Positions 13,499-15,852 of a stretch of DNA of 15,852 nt are shown here, one piece after another; position 1 is the stretch's first letter, and every line of letters starts with the position of its first letter. The position numbers were made by a program, and so were the translations under genes. The stretch is from an uncultured Clostridia bacterium (GTDB taxonomy: Bacteria; Bacillota; Clostridia; Peptostreptococcales; Anaerovoracaceae), in the NCBI GenBank assembly GCA_945788655.1, contig CALZMV010000016.1, forward strand, positions 1 to 15,852, in the 5' to 3' direction. The notes under the pieces are model-generated. The model ran no database searches and was not told where the DNA came from. It saw only the letters and a program-made list of their open reading frames with translations.

Positions 13499-13538
13499 AG
13501 TATATCCCCCTTGTTTCAAAACTTGTTCTATTGATTGT

Positions 13539-13547
13539 ATTTTACCA
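13539..13547 (-). promoter_or_regulatory. Extended -10 promoter for the Fic-like gene
   Basis: TGGTAAAAT on the minus strand, about 40 bases before the ATG. No good -35 is visible. It lies beside the opposite-facing promoter of the phosphodiesterase gene. Confidence 0.45.
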
Positions 13548-13567
13548 TACAAATCCCATTTTATCTA

Positions 13568-13576
13568 TGATATACT
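13568..13576 (+). promoter_or_regulatory. Extended -10 promoter for the phosphodiesterase-dsdA operon
   Basis: TGATATACT, 24 bases before the ATG at 13601. The -35 position (near 13548-13553, TACAAA) is poor. It would serve the three plus-strand genes. Confidence 0.5.
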
Positions 13577-13600
13577 ATGTTCGATGGAAAGGATATTTTT

Positions 13601-14206
13601 ATGAGAATTCTAGTAATAAGCGATACCCACGGCAAGCTGGACCGTTTCTGGGAGGTATTTAACAAGTTAAGAATTGAGGACCCTGTGCAGATGATAGTCC
13701 ATTGCGGAGACTATCTTCAGGATGCAAAGGATATCAGGATGCGTGCAGGCATCCCTGTGATTTCGGTTGGAGGCAACTGCGACGGCAACTTTGATGATGA
13801 CGGTTACTCCATTCTCGAAACAGAAGCCGGAGATTTTATGGTAACCCACGGGCACATGCAGAATGTAAATTTTAATCTTCAAAAGCTCTATTACAGAGCG
13901 CAGGAGGCAGGATGTATAGGCGCACTCTTTGGACATACCCATAGAAGCTGCTATGTGGACCATGACGGCATATACCTCATGAACCCGGGCAGTCTCAGCG
14001 AGCCAAGGGACGGAAGCGGAGGAACCTTTGGCATACTTGATACTCATGAAACAGGTGTATGGGGCAAGATATACCGCTACGAGGATTTCATGGGAATCAA
14101 ATGCTCCGGTGGAGGCAACTCCGGTAATTCCGGCACTTCTAAACCTAAGCCAAAGGTTACCGGCGGCAAATTAAGAAGCTTATTAAACTACAGCGATAGA
14201 TTTTAA
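13601..14206 (+). CDS. YfcE/MJ0936-type metallophosphoesterase
   Basis: A 201-residue calcineurin-fold phosphodiesterase. The two-metal site is complete: D8 and H10 (SDTHG), D37 (HCGD), N59 (GGNCD), H83 (THGH), H112 and H114 (FGHTHR), then the usual NPGSLSEPRDG. The natural substrate of YfcE-like enzymes is not known. The frame opens at an ATG at 13577, but ATG 13601 (MRILVISDTHG) is the family start and has AAAGGA eight bases upstream. The domain ends near residue 165; a tail of about 35 residues follows, rich in Gly, Ser, Asn, Lys and Pro and ending LRSLLNYSDRF, which the core family lacks. dsdA starts 16 bases after the stop, so they are probably co-transcribed. Confidence 0.9.
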   Translation: MRILVISDTHGKLDRFWEVFNKLRIEDPVQMIVHCGDYLQDAKDIRMRAGIPVISVGGNCDGNFDDDGYSILETEAGDFMVTHGHMQNVNFNLQKLYYRAQEAGCIGALFGHTHRSCYVDHDGIYLMNPGSLSEPRDGSGGTFGILDTHETGVWGKIYRYEDFMGIKCSGGGNSGNSGTSKPKPKVTGGKLRSLLNYSDRF

Positions 14207-14222
14207 CCTAGGAGGAAGATTA

Positions 14223-15524
14223 ATGGATGTTAAAAAATTAATGGTAGCACACCCTGAAGTTTCAGATATGGCAGACTACAAGGAGATTTTCTGGATTAAC
14301 GAAAAGTCAATTACTCCTGCTCCGATTCCTTTTGGAATGAAGGATATTGAAGATGCAGAAGCCAGGCTTGCACGTTTCGCGCCATACATCATGAAGGCTT
14401 TCCCTGAAACAGAATCAACAAAGGGGATTATAGAGTCAAAGCTTGTTGAGATTCCTAAAATGAAGTGTGCTCTTGAAGAAATGACAGGCATTTTCGGCGG
14501 CAAGCTGTTTCTAAAGTGTGACAGCCACCTTCCTATTTCAGGTTCAATCAAAGCTAGAGGTGGGATATATGAAGTTCTAAAGCTGGCCGAAAAGATAGCT
14601 ATAGAGAAGGGAATGCTGACTTTGGAGGATGACTATTCCAAAATCGACAGCGATGAATTCCGCAAGCTGTACAGTAATTATTCAGTGGCTGTAGGCTCCA
14701 CAGGAAACCTTGGACTTTCCATAGGTATCATCAGTGCAAAACTGGGCTTTAATGTTACGGTTCACATGTCAGCTGATGCCCGCCAGTGGAAGAAGGATCT
14801 GCTCCGTTCAAAGGGTGCCATCGTAGTTGAATACCCTGACGATTACCAGAAGGCCGTTGCCGAAGGCAGAAAAGAAGCTGCAAACGATCCAATGTGCCAC
14901 TTCGTAGATGATGAAGGCTCAGTTGACTTGTTTACAGGCTATTCAGTAGCTGCAAAGAGAATAATTCCTCAGCTTCAGGATGCAGGAATTGTTGTAGATG
15001 AAGAACATCCGTTATTTGTATACCTTCCTTGCGGAGTAGGCGGTGCACCGGGCGGTGTTGCCTTCGGCCTAAAGGAAATCTTCGGTGACAACGTTCATAT
15101 CTTCTTTGCAGAACCTACCCACGCTCCTTGCATGACTTTAGGTCTGATAACTGAACTCCATGACGGAATTGCAGTAAGAGATATAGGACTTGACGGTTTA
15201 ACTGATGCAGATGGCCTTGCTGTTGGATGTCCATCTCGCCTTGTAGGAACTATAATGGAAACCCGTCTTGACGGCTGCTACACCATCGACGATGCGAAGC
15301 TGTATCCGTTCCTGACAAAGCTTGCTGACCTTGAAGGAATATACATTGAACCTTCAGCTACAGCTTCCTTTACAGGTCCTGCGCTTGTTTCCGGTGCTTC
15401 TGAATATCTGGCTTCACGCGGACTTGCCGATAAAATGCAAAATGCTGCTCACATCTTATGGGCAACCGGCGGAAGCATGGTTCCTGAAGCTGAAATGCAA
15501 AGCTACTACGAAAAGGGAAAATAA
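14223..15524 (+). CDS. dsdA: D-serine dehydratase (D-serine ammonia-lyase)
   Basis: PLP enzyme that converts D-serine to pyruvate and ammonia, used for D-serine detoxification and as a carbon and nitrogen source. The 433 residues match E. coli DsdA (about 442). The PLP lysine is K110 in SGSIKARGG, the phosphate loop is CGVGGAPGG (about 267-275), and the substrate loop is GSTGNLG (158-164). The full N-terminal DsdA extension (residues 1-75) is present, which separates it from threonine dehydratases. AGGAGG lies seven bases before the ATG. The usual partners dsdX and dsdC are absent; instead it sits between a phosphodiesterase gene (16-base gap) and an ArsR regulator (11-base gap). Confidence 0.96.
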   Translation: MDVKKLMVAHPEVSDMADYKEIFWINEKSITPAPIPFGMKDIEDAEARLARFAPYIMKAFPETESTKGIIESKLVEIPKMKCALEEMTGIFGGKLFLKCDSHLPISGSIKARGGIYEVLKLAEKIAIEKGMLTLEDDYSKIDSDEFRKLYSNYSVAVGSTGNLGLSIGIISAKLGFNVTVHMSADARQWKKDLLRSKGAIVVEYPDDYQKAVAEGRKEAANDPMCHFVDDEGSVDLFTGYSVAAKRIIPQLQDAGIVVDEEHPLFVYLPCGVGGAPGGVAFGLKEIFGDNVHIFFAEPTHAPCMTLGLITELHDGIAVRDIGLDGLTDADGLAVGCPSRLVGTIMETRLDGCYTIDDAKLYPFLTKLADLEGIYIEPSATASFTGPALVSGASEYLASRGLADKMQNAAHILWATGGSMVPEAEMQSYYEKGK

Positions 15525-15535
15525 AGAGGCATTAT

Positions 15536-15852
15536 ATGAAGCATTTATCAAGTGAAATGATTGCAAGAGCCGCTTCCTTCTTTAAGGTTGTAGGCGATGA
15601 AACCAGGATGAAAATATTGTGCACTGTGGCCTATGGCGAAACCTGTGTTAACGACATAGCATCAAAGGTGGGAATGACAAAATCAGCAGTTTCTCACCAG
15701 CTCAGATTATTGAAAAATGAAGGTCTGGTCAAGGCTCGCAGAGACGGCAAAAACATCTATTACAGCTTAGACGATAAACACGTGGTAGATATTCTTGATA
15801 TAGCCTTTACCCACATTGAGCACAAATCTCACGAAGAAGGCTGCAGCTGCTC
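15536..15852 (+). CDS. ArsR/SmtB-family metal-sensing repressor, CzrA-like (cut by right edge)
   Basis: A winged-helix ArsR-family repressor; 105 residues are visible and the frame is open at the edge. The DNA-recognition helix is TKSAVSHQLRLLKNEG (48-63), followed by the wing ARRDGKNIYYSL. The last helix carries D80, H82, H93 and H96, the DxH-x10-HxxH spacing of the alpha5 zinc site in CzrA and SmtB. A conserved-position Cys (C37 in ETCVND) and a His/Cys tail (KSHEEGCSC) add possible ligands. This points to a Zn(II) or Co(II) sensor whose metal binding releases DNA. It starts 11 bases after the dsdA stop with AGAGG upstream, so it is probably co-transcribed. Its true target, perhaps a metal exporter, would lie to the right and is not visible. 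Confidence 0.9.
   Translation, partial: MKHLSSEMIARAASFFKVVGDETRMKILCTVAYGETCVNDIASKVGMTKSAVSHQLRLLKNEGLVKARRDGKNIYYSLDDKHVVDILDIAFTHIEHKSHEEGCSC

Noticed and set aside
13499..13552. TTG start for the Fic-like gene
   Set aside because: It falls on the candidate -10 element and has no ribosome binding site; ATG 13498 has a good one.
1..15852. Mobile element, CRISPR array or tRNA
   Set aside because: I saw no transposase or integrase, no regularly spaced repeats and no cloverleaf-like sequence with a conserved T-loop.

Overview
The window reads as a chromosomal segment of an AT-rich, anaerobic, amino-acid-fermenting Firmicute of class Clostridia. The grounds are a V-type ATPase operon, WhiA and RapZ, a sodium-pump decarboxylase cluster, a lysine-fermentation type cleavage enzyme, strong AGGAGG ribosome binding sites and several TTG starts. 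A family such as Anaerovoracaceae or a relative would fit, but that is a guess from gene content. No tRNA, rRNA, CRISPR array, insertion sequence or phage gene was seen, and no gene-free stretch exceeds 300 bases.

Layout. From 1 to 13498 every gene is on the minus strand, so transcription runs right to left; from 13601 to the right edge it runs left to right. (1) 13498 down to 8882 is a tight housekeeping run: a Fic-fold protein with a broken active-site motif, an AI-2E-family membrane protein, MurB, a PHP-domain hydrolase and RapZ. (2) 8828-7998 is a 3-keto-5-aminohexanoate cleavage enzyme (kce-like) with its own near-consensus promoter, extreme codon bias and two tandem terminators. (3) 7711-3266 is a five-gene operon for a biotin-dependent Na+-pumping decarboxylase: a shortened 12S-type carboxyltransferase, OadG, a biotin carrier, OadB and a 5S-type carboxyltransferase (OadA core). 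(4) An Lrp/AsnC regulator with a strong terminator (3133-2636). (5) whiA (2548-1607). (6) The start of a V-type ATPase operon (peripheral stalk subunit, then subunit I running off the left edge). (7) On the plus strand, a YfcE-like phosphodiesterase, D-serine dehydratase and a zinc-sensor type ArsR regulator cut by the right edge.

How it fits together. The metabolic block (kce, decarboxylase, Lrp) lies between rapZ and whiA, genes that usually sit almost side by side with yvcK between them; yvcK is not in this window. Kce cleaves a beta-keto amino acid, the decarboxylase would convert decarboxylation energy into a Na+ gradient, the V-type ATPase could use or build an ion gradient, and DsdA feeds D-serine into pyruvate. 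This suggests an amino-acid fermenter with ion-gradient energetics. The items most worth a second look are the Fic-like protein whose catalytic histidine is a cysteine, and the decarboxylase operon that carries two different carboxyltransferases, one of which lacks the usual active-site glycines and an internal segment.
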